NCBI GenBank assembly: GCA_012295275.1
Contig: CM022679.1
Coordinates: forward strand, 30,577,654-30,641,653
Direction of reading: 5' to 3'
Source of the DNA: Chrysomallon squamiferum
Taxonomy: Eukaryota; Mollusca; Gastropoda; Neomphalida; Peltospiridae
Length of the DNA: 64,000 bases
In this document: in pieces, positions 1 through 11,574 of the stretch
How positions within the stretch are numbered: position 1 is the stretch's first letter
Layout of the letters: every line of letters begins with the position of its first letter
The notes under the pieces: model-generated
Database searches by the model: none
The model's input: the letters and a program-made list of their open reading frames with translations, nothing else
What the model was told of the DNA's origin: nothing
Position numbers and translations under genes: made by a program

Positions 1-87
1 CATCTTGTTTCTGTTTCTCATATTTGCACGAATCATTTATAGGTAAACGCATACACACAGATTTAGTAAAACGTCTTCATATTAAGA

Positions 88-147
<60 letters not shown>
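88..147. repeat. (ATT)n microsatellite
   Basis: About 20 uninterrupted ATT triplets, lying in the intron just upstream of the first recognisable exon of the claudin-like gene at 220. Confidence 0.95.
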
Positions 148-148
<1 letters not shown>

Positions 149-219
149 CTTCTCTTATCTTTTTCTTTTTCTATATTAATTTTCTTATTATAATCTGTTG
201 CTACTGCAATCATTCACAG

Positions 220-713
220 TCGATGTCCTGGCATTGTTAATCCTTTCGGCAATTTCCATGATTACGTTTCTGGTCGCCTTCGTGTTCGGCACAGTTCTCA
301 TTTGTTGCTGTCGGTCTCCTGGCAACGCGTCAAAATGGAAGATGGTTTCCATCTTCGCTTTAATTGCAGGTAAATTAACTGAACAAAGCATATATTTATA
401 TATATATAAATAACACATACGTTAATAAATGTATATAACTCTATAAGTCTAAATTTCTGTTTTTTGTTTTTACTTTTATGTCTGATCCGTGCAAAAGATT
501 AATTTACTATTTTACATATATGTATGTACGGACAAACATGTATACATATATACATATATACATACATATACGCATACATACATTATGTACATAAAACTTA
601 GAAATATTCATGCATATTAATTTGTTATTGCTTTTTTCTTCTTCTTTTTCTTCTTCCTCTTCCTCTTCTTCTTCTTCTTCTTCTTCTTCTTCTTCTTCTT
701 CTTCTTCTTCTTC

Positions 714-765
<52 letters not shown>

Positions 766-1098
766 GGCTTGGCGGGTCTGGGCAGTGTAATCGACTTTTC
801 AATATCAAGAACTAAAAAATCGTTTATCTTCGGATTTTATCTCACAATGGCTGGTGCGTTCTTGGCTATAACCGGAAGTTCCACCATTGCGTGGTCACAA
901 CTTCGCTACTGGAGATTTCGACTCGGAACTCCAGTGAGCGCCGCCAACTGGGACGATCTGCCGTCTCCGTATCGACAGCGAAGACGTCGTCATCCTAACA
1001 GCGTTGCAACATGGGATATGGGGCAGGAATATCCATACTCTGGATACAAAATCGGAACGTACCAGGGGACAGCAGAATGGATCGCACATCATAGTTAA
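220..1098 (+). CDS. Claudin/PMP22-like four-span membrane protein, 3' part (gene 1)
   Basis: Two exons are visible: 220-369 (acceptor ATTCACAG, donor GTAAAT) and 767-1098 (acceptor after an (ATT)n tract, stop TAG or TAA-type end at 1096-1098). The 5' exon or exons lie outside the window. The first exon encodes a hydrophobic span starting VDVLALLILS, a CCCRSPGNASKW loop and the start of the next span. The second encodes the end of that span, a last span around FIFGFYLTMAGAFLAI, and a cytoplasmic tail of about 60 residues rich in Arg and Tyr (YRQRRRRHPN). The 150-nt exon has the same length, phases and CCCRSP motif as exon 2 of the gene at 2695, so the two are tandem paralogues. The claudin-type extracellular loop is missing because exon 1 is off-window, so the family call rests on the neighbour. 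Both internal splice phases agree (G|TC and G|GC). A polyadenylation signal may lie near 1366. Confidence 0.65.
640..766. repeat. Compound (CTT)n-(ATT)n microsatellite directly before a splice acceptor
   Basis: About 75 bp of CTT repeats, then about 45 bp of ATT, ending in TATTAG, which serves as the 3' splice site of the last exon of gene 1. The repeat therefore supplies the polypyrimidine tract. Confidence 0.9.
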
Positions 1099-1410
1099 AT
1101 AGAGTAATCTCCCATTTCACCATATATTTAATTTGCATTAAATATATATATATATAAGACAACCGGTTAATGTATTTTAATTTGCATTAATATATATATA
1201 TTTATGCGCTAACGATTAAGCGGATTATCTAAATCGATTTCAGTTCATTCTTCAAGAAATGGTTTAATGTGACTGCAGTGAAGTCGTTCAGTTTGAAACG
1301 TAAACTTTCGTTAAAATGCTTTAAGAAAATTGTTTCGTGAGAATTGTGAAAGTGTTGTGGGAAAAAATAAAATGATCAAACAGAACTGTATTACTGTCTT
1401 CGAAGATTCG

Positions 1411-1452
<42 letters not shown>

Positions 1453-2694
1453 CATTATTATTATTTTTATGTTCAATACTATTCAGTTATTTGTATTTGG
1501 TCGCCTCTTTCAGTTTGACGTCTTTGTCGTATGATTGACATAAACAGGATTACTTTCTCGCGTCGTCATTATACTGAAATCATATCTAATAACGTTTAAT
1601 AACAACACGTATTATGAGTAGTTAAACTAAAATTCCCGTCATTCGTTATGTGTTCTTTCTATCAATATTACACTCCAGGCACTAACTGTCGTCTTCAAAT
1701 ATACATAAACAAATGTCTTTGTCGAAGAGAAAAAAAAAAATCACGCCGTTTCGTTTACACGTCCAACCATAATGAATCAATAATTTGTAAATGATAAAAG
1801 TGCGCAGAACGAAATTTTGCAATAACGGTTTAAGTAAATAGTTTTTTTTTTTTTTTGTCCTCTTTGTTGTAGGCTTTTCAAAGGGCTGGTGCATAAACCG
1901 TTCAATGTTTAGAAATTGCTTTCTGTAGATAGGTCACTTCTTTCTTCTTGTAAAAGTAGAGCCGTGCATATCTAGGACAGTTGTGTATATTTATAAGGAG
2001 GTAGGCAAAAAAGTCGAGATGTAAACTGTCGTGGCTACATTCATAACTAATAATAACCAACTGAGATTTCGGAATCGTTTTGATTTCTGATTTATGTTAT
2101 TAACCAGACTCTGGACCATTTTCTATTTATTTATGACTGTATTTGATTCAAGCCTCCTGCACCCAGGAAAAAACTCGGGTACGGACCTTGCCGTCGCGCT
2201 TAATGGTAAACACACCTTGTTTAGCTTATCATGAATGATATTATTATACATATCCCAAAACATATTTTGTAATCCAACATCCATTAGCGTCTGTCCAAGT
2301 AAACAGTGTAAGAATAACAAATATTAAATTATCAAGGAGTTGAAAGGTCCACACATGAATCCAAAGAAGAATTTATCAATATAATGGAGCAACTTTCAGT
2401 ACAGGAACGAAAGAGTTATATTATTTATACAGGACTTTTAATTTAGATTATACGTGGCAGTAAGAAACTGTATGTTCTTCACCAAGTCGAGAATATAAGC
2501 GAAACATAGAGTGACACAGACATATTGTGAGAAACGTATTCTCGCATTTCTTCTTTAAATTGTCACTTGTCTTTAAAAAAAAATAACAACAAAAAAAAAA
2601 AAAAAAGAAAAGACAAATAAAGAAGAAGAAGAAGAAGAAGAAAAAGAAGAAGAAGAAAAGAAAAAAGAAAAGAAACAAGGAAAAAGAATTGACA
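1099..2694. other. Intergenic region between the two claudin-like genes
   Basis: I see no convincing exon. It holds an (ATT)n tract at about 1413-1465, short poly(A) and poly(T) runs, and an A/G-rich stretch (about 2573-2690) immediately upstream of the second gene's start codon, forming a purine-rich leader. Confidence 0.6.
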
Positions 2695-3430
2695 ATGAAA
2701 CCGTACATGCCAGGCTACGTTATCCTTGTTATTGGTTTTCTGTGCTACGGTGTGGGTGTTTTATCCCCAGCGTGGCAAGAAACACCGTGGGTTCCTAAAG
2801 GAAGCGTCACTGAGAAGAAATGGATCGGTCCGTGGTTATACTGCCGTTACTTCGACCAGAAGATGGATCCTCCGCAGTGTCAGAATATTCAGTTAGCAGA
2901 CCCGCTGTCAGGTGAGTAGTTTTATACGTCAGACTCAGTCAGCAATTGTATAAAGTGTCTTGCACGTTCAGTAATTGTATAAAGTGTCTTGTAAGTTCAG
3001 TAATTGTATAATGTGTCAAGTGAGTTCAGTAATGTTATAATGCATTACTTGAATTCAATAGTTTTATAAGGTGTCACGTGAATTGAGTAATTTTATATTG
3101 TATGAAGTGAGTTCAGTAATTTTATAATGTGTCAAGTAAGTTCAGTAATTTTATAATATGTCAAGTGAGTTCAGTTATTTTATAATGTGTCAAGTGAATT
3201 CAATCATTTTATAATGTGTCAAGTGAGTTCAATAATTTCATATATTACTTTTGTTGCTGCTACAGTTTTGTTCATATCTTTATTTCGTCTTCATTTTCTT
3301 CTTCTTCTTGTTAATGTTTTTATTTATTTTGATATTTTTAAATTATTAAAACCTGTTGCTGTTTTTATTGTTGTAATTGTTGTTATTATTATTAGTGTTA
3401 TTGCTACGATTACTACTACTACTACTATTA

Positions 3431-3486
<56 letters not shown>

Positions 3487-5052
3487 CATTATTACTATTA
3501 TTATTATTATTACTATTATTATTATTAGTAGTAGTATTGTTATTATTATTATTATTATTATTACTGTTATTATTTATTATTGTTATTATCATTATTACTA
3601 TTATTATTAGTATTGTTATTACTATTACTGTTATTGTCATTGTTATTATTATTATTATTATTACTATTACTATCATTATTATTACTATTATTATCATTAC
3701 TATTGTTATTACTATTATTATTATTATTATTACTATTGTTATTACTATTATTATTATTATTAGTAGTAGTAGTATTGTTATTACTATTACTTTTATTGTC
3801 ATTGTTATTATTATTATTATTACTATTACTATTATTATCATTATTATTACTATTATTATCATTACTATTATTATTACTATTATTACTATTATTATTACTT
3901 TTGTTATGACTATTACTATTATTATTACTATTATTACTATTATTATTACTATTATTACTATTATTATTATTATTATTATTACTATTGTTATTACTATTAT
4001 TACTATTATTATTACTATTGTTATGACTATTATTATTACTATTATTATTATTACTATTATGACTATTACTATTCAGTGGATCAGCTCGTACTGCTGGGTC
4101 TGACTGGACTCTCTACTCTGTGTTATCTTGTCGCTGTGGTTCTGGGTTCGGCTCTAATGTGCTGCTGTCGATCTCCGACTACGACGTCGAGGTGGACTGT
4201 GGTGTCTGCGTTTGCAGCTCTTGCTGGTAAGTAGTGATTAACGAACGTTTTGATTTTCTTCGCTTTTATCGTATTTTAATTTCATTTTGTCATTTATTAT
4301 CACATTTCATTTTATTATTACGTTTAGATTAATTTCGTTTCGTTCTTTGATTTATTATTACATTTACATTAATTTCGTTTCATTTTATTACTTATTATTA
4401 CATTTAGATTAATTTCGTTTCGTTTTATTATTTATTATTATATTTAGATTTAATTTAATTACGTTTTATTTCTCTTCGCATTTAATTACTTTTGTCTGTC
4501 TGTCTGTCTGTCTATTTATATTGTTGCTACATTTCTTTCTCTTATTTTGATATATATGTCTGTCTATCTGTCTGTATTTATGTATTTGTTCATGCATGGA
4601 TGTGTATGTACGTATATGAGTGTTCATATGTGGATGTGTGCGTATCTGCGTGTATGTGTGTGTGTTTGTGTTTGTGTGATGATTACAGCATTATTATACA
4701 TTAACATTTTCTAGGTGTGTGTGTGGATTTGTATGTGTGGATATGAGTGTTTGCGGTGTTTGCATATATGTGTGTGTGAACATTTCCTTTTACTATGTTT
4801 TACTCTTTTCCAGATGTCTGTGTTTGTGTCTGCATGTTTGTATGTGTATGTACATGCATATGAACATTCTAATATTATTATGCATTTCAGCTTTTTCGAT
4901 ATGTATAGATGTACGTGGATGTGTGTGAGTGTATGTGTGAACATTATTATGTTATATTATATTAATGTTTTCTATGTATGTGTGGATGTGACTGTGTGTG
5001 TGTGTAAACATTCTGTTGTTTATAATTATTATTGTTATTGTTATTGTCGATG

Positions 5053-5093
<41 letters not shown>

Positions 5094-5339
5094 TTCATTT
5101 CATACCATTTATATATTAAGAATTAATGATGTTGTTGTTGTTGTTGTTTTCTAGGTATGTGTGGATGTGGTGGGGTCATCAAGTTTGCTATGGCTGACAC
5201 TCAGCCCACTTATTCCTACATTTTCGGATTCTACTTAACCATCGGCGGGTCATTCTTGGCAATCTTCAGTTCCTTGCAGCTGTGTCGAAATTCAAGACCT
5301 GAATCAAGTTCAAAGATTAGTTCACACTCGTCTTTTTAA
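2695..5339 (+). CDS. Claudin/PMP22-like four-span membrane protein (gene 2)
   Basis: Three exons: 2695-2911, 4077-4226 and 5155-5339, with donors GTGAGT and GTAAGT, acceptors ATTCAG and TTTTCTAG, and a 183-residue product. Exon 1 has a first span (PGYVILVIGFLCYGVGVLS) and a first extracellular loop with WIGPWLYC followed by PPQC. This resembles the W-x-G-L-W-C-C signature of claudins and PMP22/EMP proteins. Exon 2 gives span 2, CCCRSPTTTSRW, and the start of span 3. Exon 3 gives the rest of span 3, span 4 (YIFGFYLTIGGSFLAIF) and a short Ser-rich tail. Such proteins sit in plasma membranes and cell-cell junctions; the exact role here is unknown. ATG 2695 was chosen because it directly precedes span 1 and no better upstream ATG exists. 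The last codons run into a 40-bp minisatellite. Alternatives are a clarin-like or other tetraspan family. Confidence 0.72.
2926..3240 (+). repeat. ~31-bp minisatellite in intron 1 of the claudin-like gene 2
   Basis: About ten degenerate copies of a unit built around TTCAGTAATTTTATAATG and TGTCAAGTGAG begin right after the exon 1 donor site. Confidence 0.85.
3366..4074. repeat. Long interrupted (ATT)n/(ACT)n microsatellite
   Basis: About 700 bp of ATT with scattered ACT, GTT and CAT variants fills the 3' half of intron 1 and ends in the acceptor of exon 2. The long hydrophobic and Asn-rich open frames here are artefacts of the triplet repeat. Confidence 0.95.
4262..4450 (+). repeat. ~44-bp minisatellite in intron 2
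   Basis: Four or so degenerate copies of a unit containing TTTATTATTACATTTAGATT and AATTTCGTTTCGTT, just downstream of the exon 2 donor. Confidence 0.75.
4488..5092. repeat. TG-rich low-complexity tract with (TCTG)n and (ATT)n
   Basis: A (TCTG)n start, then about 500 bp of TATG/TGTG-rich sequence and a terminal (ATT)n at about 5055-5092. It makes up most of intron 2. Confidence 0.8.
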
Positions 5340-5640
5340 TAAATCAGGTTCAAAGATTAGTTAATACTCGTCTTTTTAATAAATCAAGTTCAAAAATTAG
5401 TTCACACCCGTCTTTTTAATAAATCAAGTTCAAAGATTAATTCACATTCGTCTTTTTAATAAATCCGGTTCGAAGATTAGTTCACACTTGTCTTTTTAAT
5501 ATATCAAGTTCAAAGATCAATTCACCTTCGTCTTTTTTAATAAATCAGGTTCAAATATTAGTTAATATTCGTCTATTTAATAAATCAAGTTCAAAGATTT
5601 GTTCACACTCGTCGTTTTAATAAATCAAGTTCCAAAGATT
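5303..5640 (+). repeat. 40-bp minisatellite overlapping the 3' end of claudin-like gene 2
   Basis: About eight copies of a unit containing AATCAAGTTCAAAGATTAG and TTCACACTCGTCTTTTTAAT. The first copy lies inside the coding sequence and supplies the last ~13 codons and the stop; the rest form the 3' UTR or flank. Confidence 0.9.
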
Positions 5641-6024
5641 ATTTGGACATCAATAGAAGAACAGTCTGTCTGTTTATCACATCTTTGTAATTAGTTATTT
5701 ACTTTCCTCTCTGTTTTCATTTTGTCTATATCTATTTATACATTCGTTTGTTTGTATGTTCATTATTTGTTTGTTTATATGTTTGTTTGTCTGTTTGTTT
5801 GTTATTCATTGTAAATATTAATTAATTAATTTACTGGGAGTTATATCACTTGATGTATAAGTACATGTTATGCAGTCTCCAGTTGAAATGGAAATATAAT
5901 AACATTAACCGTTGTTGTCATCTGGCTAATGTTTGTTTTCCTAAGATTTCATTTCGGAATATATTTCTAGGATTTGTGTCCAATATATATATATATATAT
6001 ATATTTTTATTATGTCTGTTGTTG

Positions 6025-6056
<32 letters not shown>

Positions 6057-6300
6057 TATACATTTGTGTAAATGGGTATATGTGCGAGTGTATGTGGCAT
6101 TTTTCTTTGTGTTAAAAACTGATAGTATTATATTAAAATCTGTGGTTTTTACAACATTCACTTGTCTGTTTTCACTTGTAAAGATATTTAAATGTTAATG
6201 TTAATATTTATTTTTGATCATAGAGTTTAACATCTGTGGTAACAATAGCAGTAGTACATATAGTAATAATTGTGGTAGTAGTAATGGCTGTAGTGCAGTA
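5641..6300. other. Intergenic region with simple repeats
   Basis: No gene seen. It holds (TTTG)n-like sequence near 5745-5805, (AT)n near 5983-6004, and a 27-bp poly(T) near 6026-6052. Confidence 0.6.
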
Positions 6301-7039
6301 ATTTGTTTTCCTACTAGTAGTATTAATAGCAGTAATCGTAGCAGAAGTAGTAGTATATATATATATATTTATATTTTTGTTTCTTCATTTATTTATTTTT
6401 TAATTTATTTATGTGTTTAAATTCAATCCATTCGTCTATAAATTTAAACGACAGGATATATTGTAACACTTCAATGATGTAGATAATGTAGTAATAACGT
6501 ATAATAATTGTTCAATACCTGTGCAAACACATTCAGTGTGCAACATATTCATTGTGCAAACACATTAAAGTGTTGATTAAATTCACTGTAATAAATAGAT
6601 CACATTCTCTGTTCACGTGGGTAAGAAAGAGAACACGAAGAAGAAAAAGAAATAGCAAATATCTGCTGGGAAAAAAGTATATATATATAAAAAACGAAAC
6701 AAAACAAACAATAAACGAAAAAAACAACAACAAACACACACACAAACAGAAGAACCCCACCAAAAAAAATAAAAAAATAAAAAAAAGTACAACAACTATA
6801 ATAGTAGCAGTTGTAATAGCAGCAGCAGCAGTAGTAGTAGTAGTAGTAGATGAAGTAAATATCAGTAGCCGCTGCAGTAGAAGTTATAGCCGTGGCAGAA
6901 GAAGTAAGAGTACTCGTTGTAACAGCACAATTAATAATAGTAGTTGTAATTGTAGTACATGCAATTATATTTATTTTATTTCATTTATTTAATAATTTAA
7001 AATCAAAATATACCTGAATGAAGGACGTATGTTGTAAGA

Positions 7040-7690
7040 CTTAGGGATGTTGCTATGCAAATACATTCGCTGTAGCAGCTGGCCATACGATCCAGGAAGT
7101 CGTGTCAAACAGCCACTACAGTGAATCAATATTTCTTGGAAAAGGGAAAGAATACATAGAAGTAACGTTTTACTGAGAAAGTCATTTTCTTTTCTAAGAA
7201 GAAGTCTGACATTAACAAAGAGGAGAAAGACGATAAGAACAAGTGAAACTAGACGTTTAGGAAATCGCAGGGTTACTAACAAAGATAAAATAAAACGCTT
7301 TGTAATACAGAACATATCACTGTAAATGTAAACGACGCCCACGTGTTGTGAAGTATGTGTGATAAAAATAGAAATGTTGCGTAGTAACTATGTGACATGA
7401 GCCACGTAGCCGTGTTAAACAGAACGTGGACGAACATTAATGTTTCTTAGAAAAGGAAAAGCGAAAACACACGTAGTATTTTACTAAGAAATTCGACTGG
7501 TGTCTCACATTAATAAAAAGGAGAAAAGACGAAAGGCATTAAGAACACGTCAAAGTGGAAGTTACGAAATCGCAGCTTTCGGGTAAGTACTAAGACAGAT
7601 AAAACAAAATGTGTTTTAACGTGTATCTATGTCTGTATTGAATAATTAAATGCAGAACATATCAGGCAAAGTGACGCCCATGGTCGTATG
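7040..7690 (+). promoter_or_regulatory. Tandem-duplicated upstream block with ISRE-like sites, unit 1
   Basis: Two diverged copies of a ~330-bp sequence (about 7040-7360 and 7375-7690) share TTTCTT-GGAAAAG, TTTTACT-AGAAA, an ATTAA-AAGGAGAAA core and AAATCGCAG. Each has a GAAA-rich site resembling the interferon-stimulated response element: GGAAAAGGGAAAG (7138-7150) and GGAAAAGCGAAAAC (7455-7468). In vertebrates, IFI44 genes are driven by IRF/ISRE control; a regulatory role here is inferred from position and conservation in all three units. Confidence 0.4.
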
Positions 7691-7742
7691 CTACTTCCTG
7701 CTTCAGATAACCCATTTTCTATCATGAGATAATCTGTTCGCC

Positions 7743-7887
7743 TATAAATGTCCGGAAAATGGTACTTGGCAGGGGAACAAACAGTATTTAGTGAAAAGTC
7801 TACATTAATTAAACCAGTGAAATTACCCAGTGGATTAAATCTCAGCTCCTCCGGCTTTTAGCCGCAAACTTTGACATCATTATACAA
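7743..7887 (+). promoter_or_regulatory. TATA box and predicted untranslated first exon of IFI44-like gene 1
   Basis: TATAAA at 7743-7748 would place transcription start near 7773. The predicted leader exon ends before GTAACC at 7888 and would splice to the acceptor TTTTACAG just before 8370, ten bases upstream of the ATG. The same arrangement occurs in units 2 and 3; unit 2 has the stronger donor CAGGTAACT. Confidence 0.5.
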
Positions 7888-7916
7888 GTAACCCAAAACA
7901 ATATAATATTTTCAAT

Positions 7917-8026
<110 letters not shown>

Positions 8027-8379
8027 GGGGGAGATAAGTGATTTGACACGGAACGACCCATATGTTGTCTATTGACGTAACTCGGCTGTAATCGATGCGC
8101 AAAGCAGGTTAAGCGATACATTATGTGTGTATGTTCATATATAGGTATGTAACTACTGTATTAACTACTGTATTAACTTAACGTGACTATACATATCTGT
8201 TATTTGAATTTTTATTATTAATGTAATGTTGTTAGTTTTGAATACATCGTACTACTATGAAGTATTTATAATCAGTTATTGAACAGTGAAATCCTAATAC
8301 GACACGTACACGTTTTGTATTCTGTAAAAAAAAAAAAAATAATATAAGAATTAACTGTTTATTTTACAGATTTCAAAAC

Positions 8380-11300
8380 ATGGCTGTATCTTTCAGTAAA
8401 CAAGATCAGAATCAGATGTCCAAGTGGATAGGTGGGTACAAAAAGTACACACTTCTGTTTAAAGCCACAAGAGATGGATGTAGTTCTCAGGTGTTTCACA
8501 CTAAGTGTGACAATATGGGTCCAACTGTGACAGTATGTTACAACACGGATCACTGTGTGTTTGGTGGATACAATCCACTCAGCTGGAACTCTTCTGGATT
8601 ATACACAAATCACAATGATGCTTTTCTCTTCAAACTGAGGTACAAAGGAAATAAAGCACCAGAGAAATTTCCAGTAAAGGTTGGCAGTGGGAATTCTATG
8701 TACAATGACGCAAGTTACGGACCAATGTTTGGAGGTGGATATGATTTGTATCTGTTTTACGGTACAATTAATAAAAGCGGAAACTATTTTCAAGGAAATG
8801 GTTCCACAAGTTTTGGGAATAGCTACAATATGAATAGCAAAACTGCAAATGACATCACCAACAGCAATCTGAAATTTCTGGATATAGAAGTGTACCAGGT
8901 GGAAGGTGGGTAAACATATATTTCAAGACTAGAACTGAAGGAAAATGAAATGTAGACATTTAGGCTATTTATAAACATTTCTAAAGCAGTAACAATCGTA
9001 ATAGTAGAAGAAGAGTACTACTATTACTACTAATAATAATGAAACAGCAAATTCGGCAAAAATTCAGTGATGACAATGAGTGAATGTCTATTTTTGTGCT
9101 TTTTCCGATGTAATTTGGTCTGTTTGTTTGTTGGTTTTGGGTTTTTTTCTCCGAGAAGATTAAATAAATGAAAATAAAGTAAATCAGTTTTAATTTAGTG
9201 TTTATTACATGTTGATCCTCTGATATTTTGTGTTGTGGGTTTCCGAAAACATTAATATAAAGTAATTATAAGAATCTATTTTAACTTACAGATAGAAGAG
9301 GAAATCCAGAAGAACCATGGAGGAAAATACCAGACATTTCAGTCAATGTAATCTCTCTCCACCCTTAAACATCATAAATAATCTTCATAACAAACAGTAT
9401 TTCTCTATTTCTGTTATAGAATTAGAGATTAGTCAATGAAATAAATCTCTGATATACGAGTTTGATATTTTCTGATTACGTTTGTTTATAGAACCTATCT
9501 TACGACTTAAAAGAAAAGAAGAAAATAACTTTTCTCTTGTGCTTGATACTAAGAAGGAAGAAGTAAAAATTTAAACTAAAAGATAAATCATTATAACATT
9601 TTTAACTGCGCTGTCTTCATACACTAATAAACATATTTATTTTCTGTATTTATTTATCTATTTATTTATTTGACAGAAACTTAAAACGGAGCTAGACAAA
9701 TACACGCCTGTCGAAGGGCTCGAAAAACAGTTCGTAAACATACTGCTGACAGGACTGGTTGGATCAGGAAAATCCAGTTTCTTTAACACGGTGAACTCTG
9801 TGTTCAGAGGTCGAGTTACAAGCAAAGCTAGAAGTGGTGGAGCAGAACACAGTTTGACTACAACGGTTTGTTTCTGTCAGATTGTAACTGTAACAGTTTT
9901 GAACTCTAAAGTAATCTGGTTTTCTTCTTTTTCTGAAAGTAACTGAAGACCCATGTGATAAAATCTGTGTAACCCACTGAAATGTAAACCTTCTTATTTA
10001 TTTCTTAATTCATAATGATCATTATCATGCTCTTCTTCTTCTTCTTCTTCTTCTTCTTATTATTAATATTAATGGATATTTATTTATTTACTTATTGATT
10101 AGTTTCGAATGTACAAGATCAAATCTAAAGGCTCGACATATCCTCTCAAATTTCGACTGTGTGACACTCGAGGACTTGAAGAAGGTCAAGGACTGGACAT
10201 TGTGGATCTCGTGTCACTGTTGGATGGTCATATTTCAGACGGATATGAGGTAAGGACAGACAGAAAACAGACAACTGCCGTTAGAAATACACTGCAACAC
10301 TTGTATATACATAATTATATACTTTACTACAATATCAGACTCAATAGCTAAAAATAATACAGGTGTAATCACAATTACTACTACTACTACTACTATTACT
10401 ACTGCTACTATTAGAACTTTTGCTACTAATAATACAACTACTAATACTGCTCCTAATAACACTGTTATTAATACTATTATAAATGTTGTTTCTATTGTTG
10501 TGGCTTATGTTCTTATTGACTGTATAACTCGTATTTTTTTCTGGCTGTTATTGCTGAAGTTGTTATAATTATTATCATTCTTGTTGTGAGAATTACTATT
10601 ACTATTCTTCTTCTTCTTCTTCTTCTTCTTCTTCTTCTCTTCTTCTTCTTCTTCTTATTATTATTATTATTATTATTATTATTGTTACTGTTGTTTTTGT
10701 TTTTACAGTTCAATCCATCTTTGTCTATAACCCCGGACAGTCACGGTTACAACAAAAGCCCTACGCTAGGAGATAAAATACACTGCATTGCTTTTGTCAT
10801 CGACAGCTGCTCTTTGGATGTATTCCCTGACAGTCTGCTCGAAACTATAAAACGTTTTCAACAGAAGGCAAACCAAAGAGGTACAGGGAACAATAAACAT
10901 AAATAAATTAAAAATTAAGTTGAATGAAAGTTGATTTTAGCAAACATTTTTTTAAAATTTGGCAACCATGGAATGACTAGTGCAAGACGTAATAACTGTA
11001 TGGCTAATTTCAATGTTTGCAACATTAATTCGTATAAACGATAATAAATTAATACAATTGTAATTAGTTACCTGATTGTGACAAGTACTGAAGACAATAA
11101 AATGACTAAATGGTTTCATTGCAATTAGGTAAATCTTAATTGTATTAACATGTATACACGATAACAAATCAGTAAATGAATAAATTGTACCACTTTAATT
11201 AACTTAATATTATTTATATTTAAAGCTGTACAAGGTAATATCAGAATAAATGGATATAAGATATCAATTTAATTACGTACGTGTTAATATTGACAGGTAT

Positions 11301-11574
11301 ACCACAGGTGGTTCTTCTCACGAAGGTGGACAAACTTTGCCCTGAAGTCAGTGAAGATGCTGGAAATATATTTTTCAGTGATGCTGTCGCTGAAGCTGTC
11401 GAAGAAGTGTCCCAGTTGATAGCTCTGCCTCGGAGTCACATTTTCCCAATCCAGAATTACGAAAGTGAAATTGAGTTGAATGATAAAATCGATCTGCCTT
11501 GTCTGATAGCACTGAAACAGATGCTGTGTTTTGCTGATGATTATCTGGAAGATTATTTGGAAACACACGAGTAA
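8380..11574 (+). CDS. IFI44-like TLDc-GTPase protein, soluble form (copy 1)
   Basis: Six coding exons: 8380-8905, 9292-9347, 9677-9865, 10103-10249, 10709-10880 and 11297-11574. All have GT-AG borders and consistent phases (1,0,0,0,1), giving 455 codons, close to the length of vertebrate IFI44/IFI44L. Exon 1 is a TLDc domain (about residues 5-175; motifs WIGGYKKY, YNTDHCVFGGYNPLSW, FGNSYN). Exons 3-6 form the GTPase: P-loop GLVGSGKS at about 220-227, DTRG at 278-281 and TKVD at 372-375. Vertebrate members are induced by interferon and act in antiviral responses in the cytoplasm; a similar immune role here is inferred. The protein ends DYLETHE with no membrane span, unlike the - strand paralogues. 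The ATG lies just inside the exon opened by acceptor TTTTACAG and is the first ATG of that exon. AATAAA at 11920-11925 is the likely polyadenylation signal. Confidence 0.87.
10598..10683. repeat. (CTT)n-(ATT)n microsatellite in intron 4 of copy 1
   Basis: CTT triplets followed by ATT triplets just upstream of the exon 5 acceptor. The equivalent intron in copies 2 and 3 has a pure (ATT)n tract instead. Confidence 0.9.

Noticed and set aside
3187-4103. Very long Ile/Thr/Leu- and Asn-rich frames
   Set aside because: They are products of ATT/ACT triplet repeats read in different frames.
6989-7342. A - strand open frame of ~117 codons repeated upstream of the + genes (also 17953-18312; shortened at 32023)
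   Set aside because: It lies inside the duplicated promoter block, is truncated in unit 3 by a small length change, and its conservation is explained by segmental duplication.
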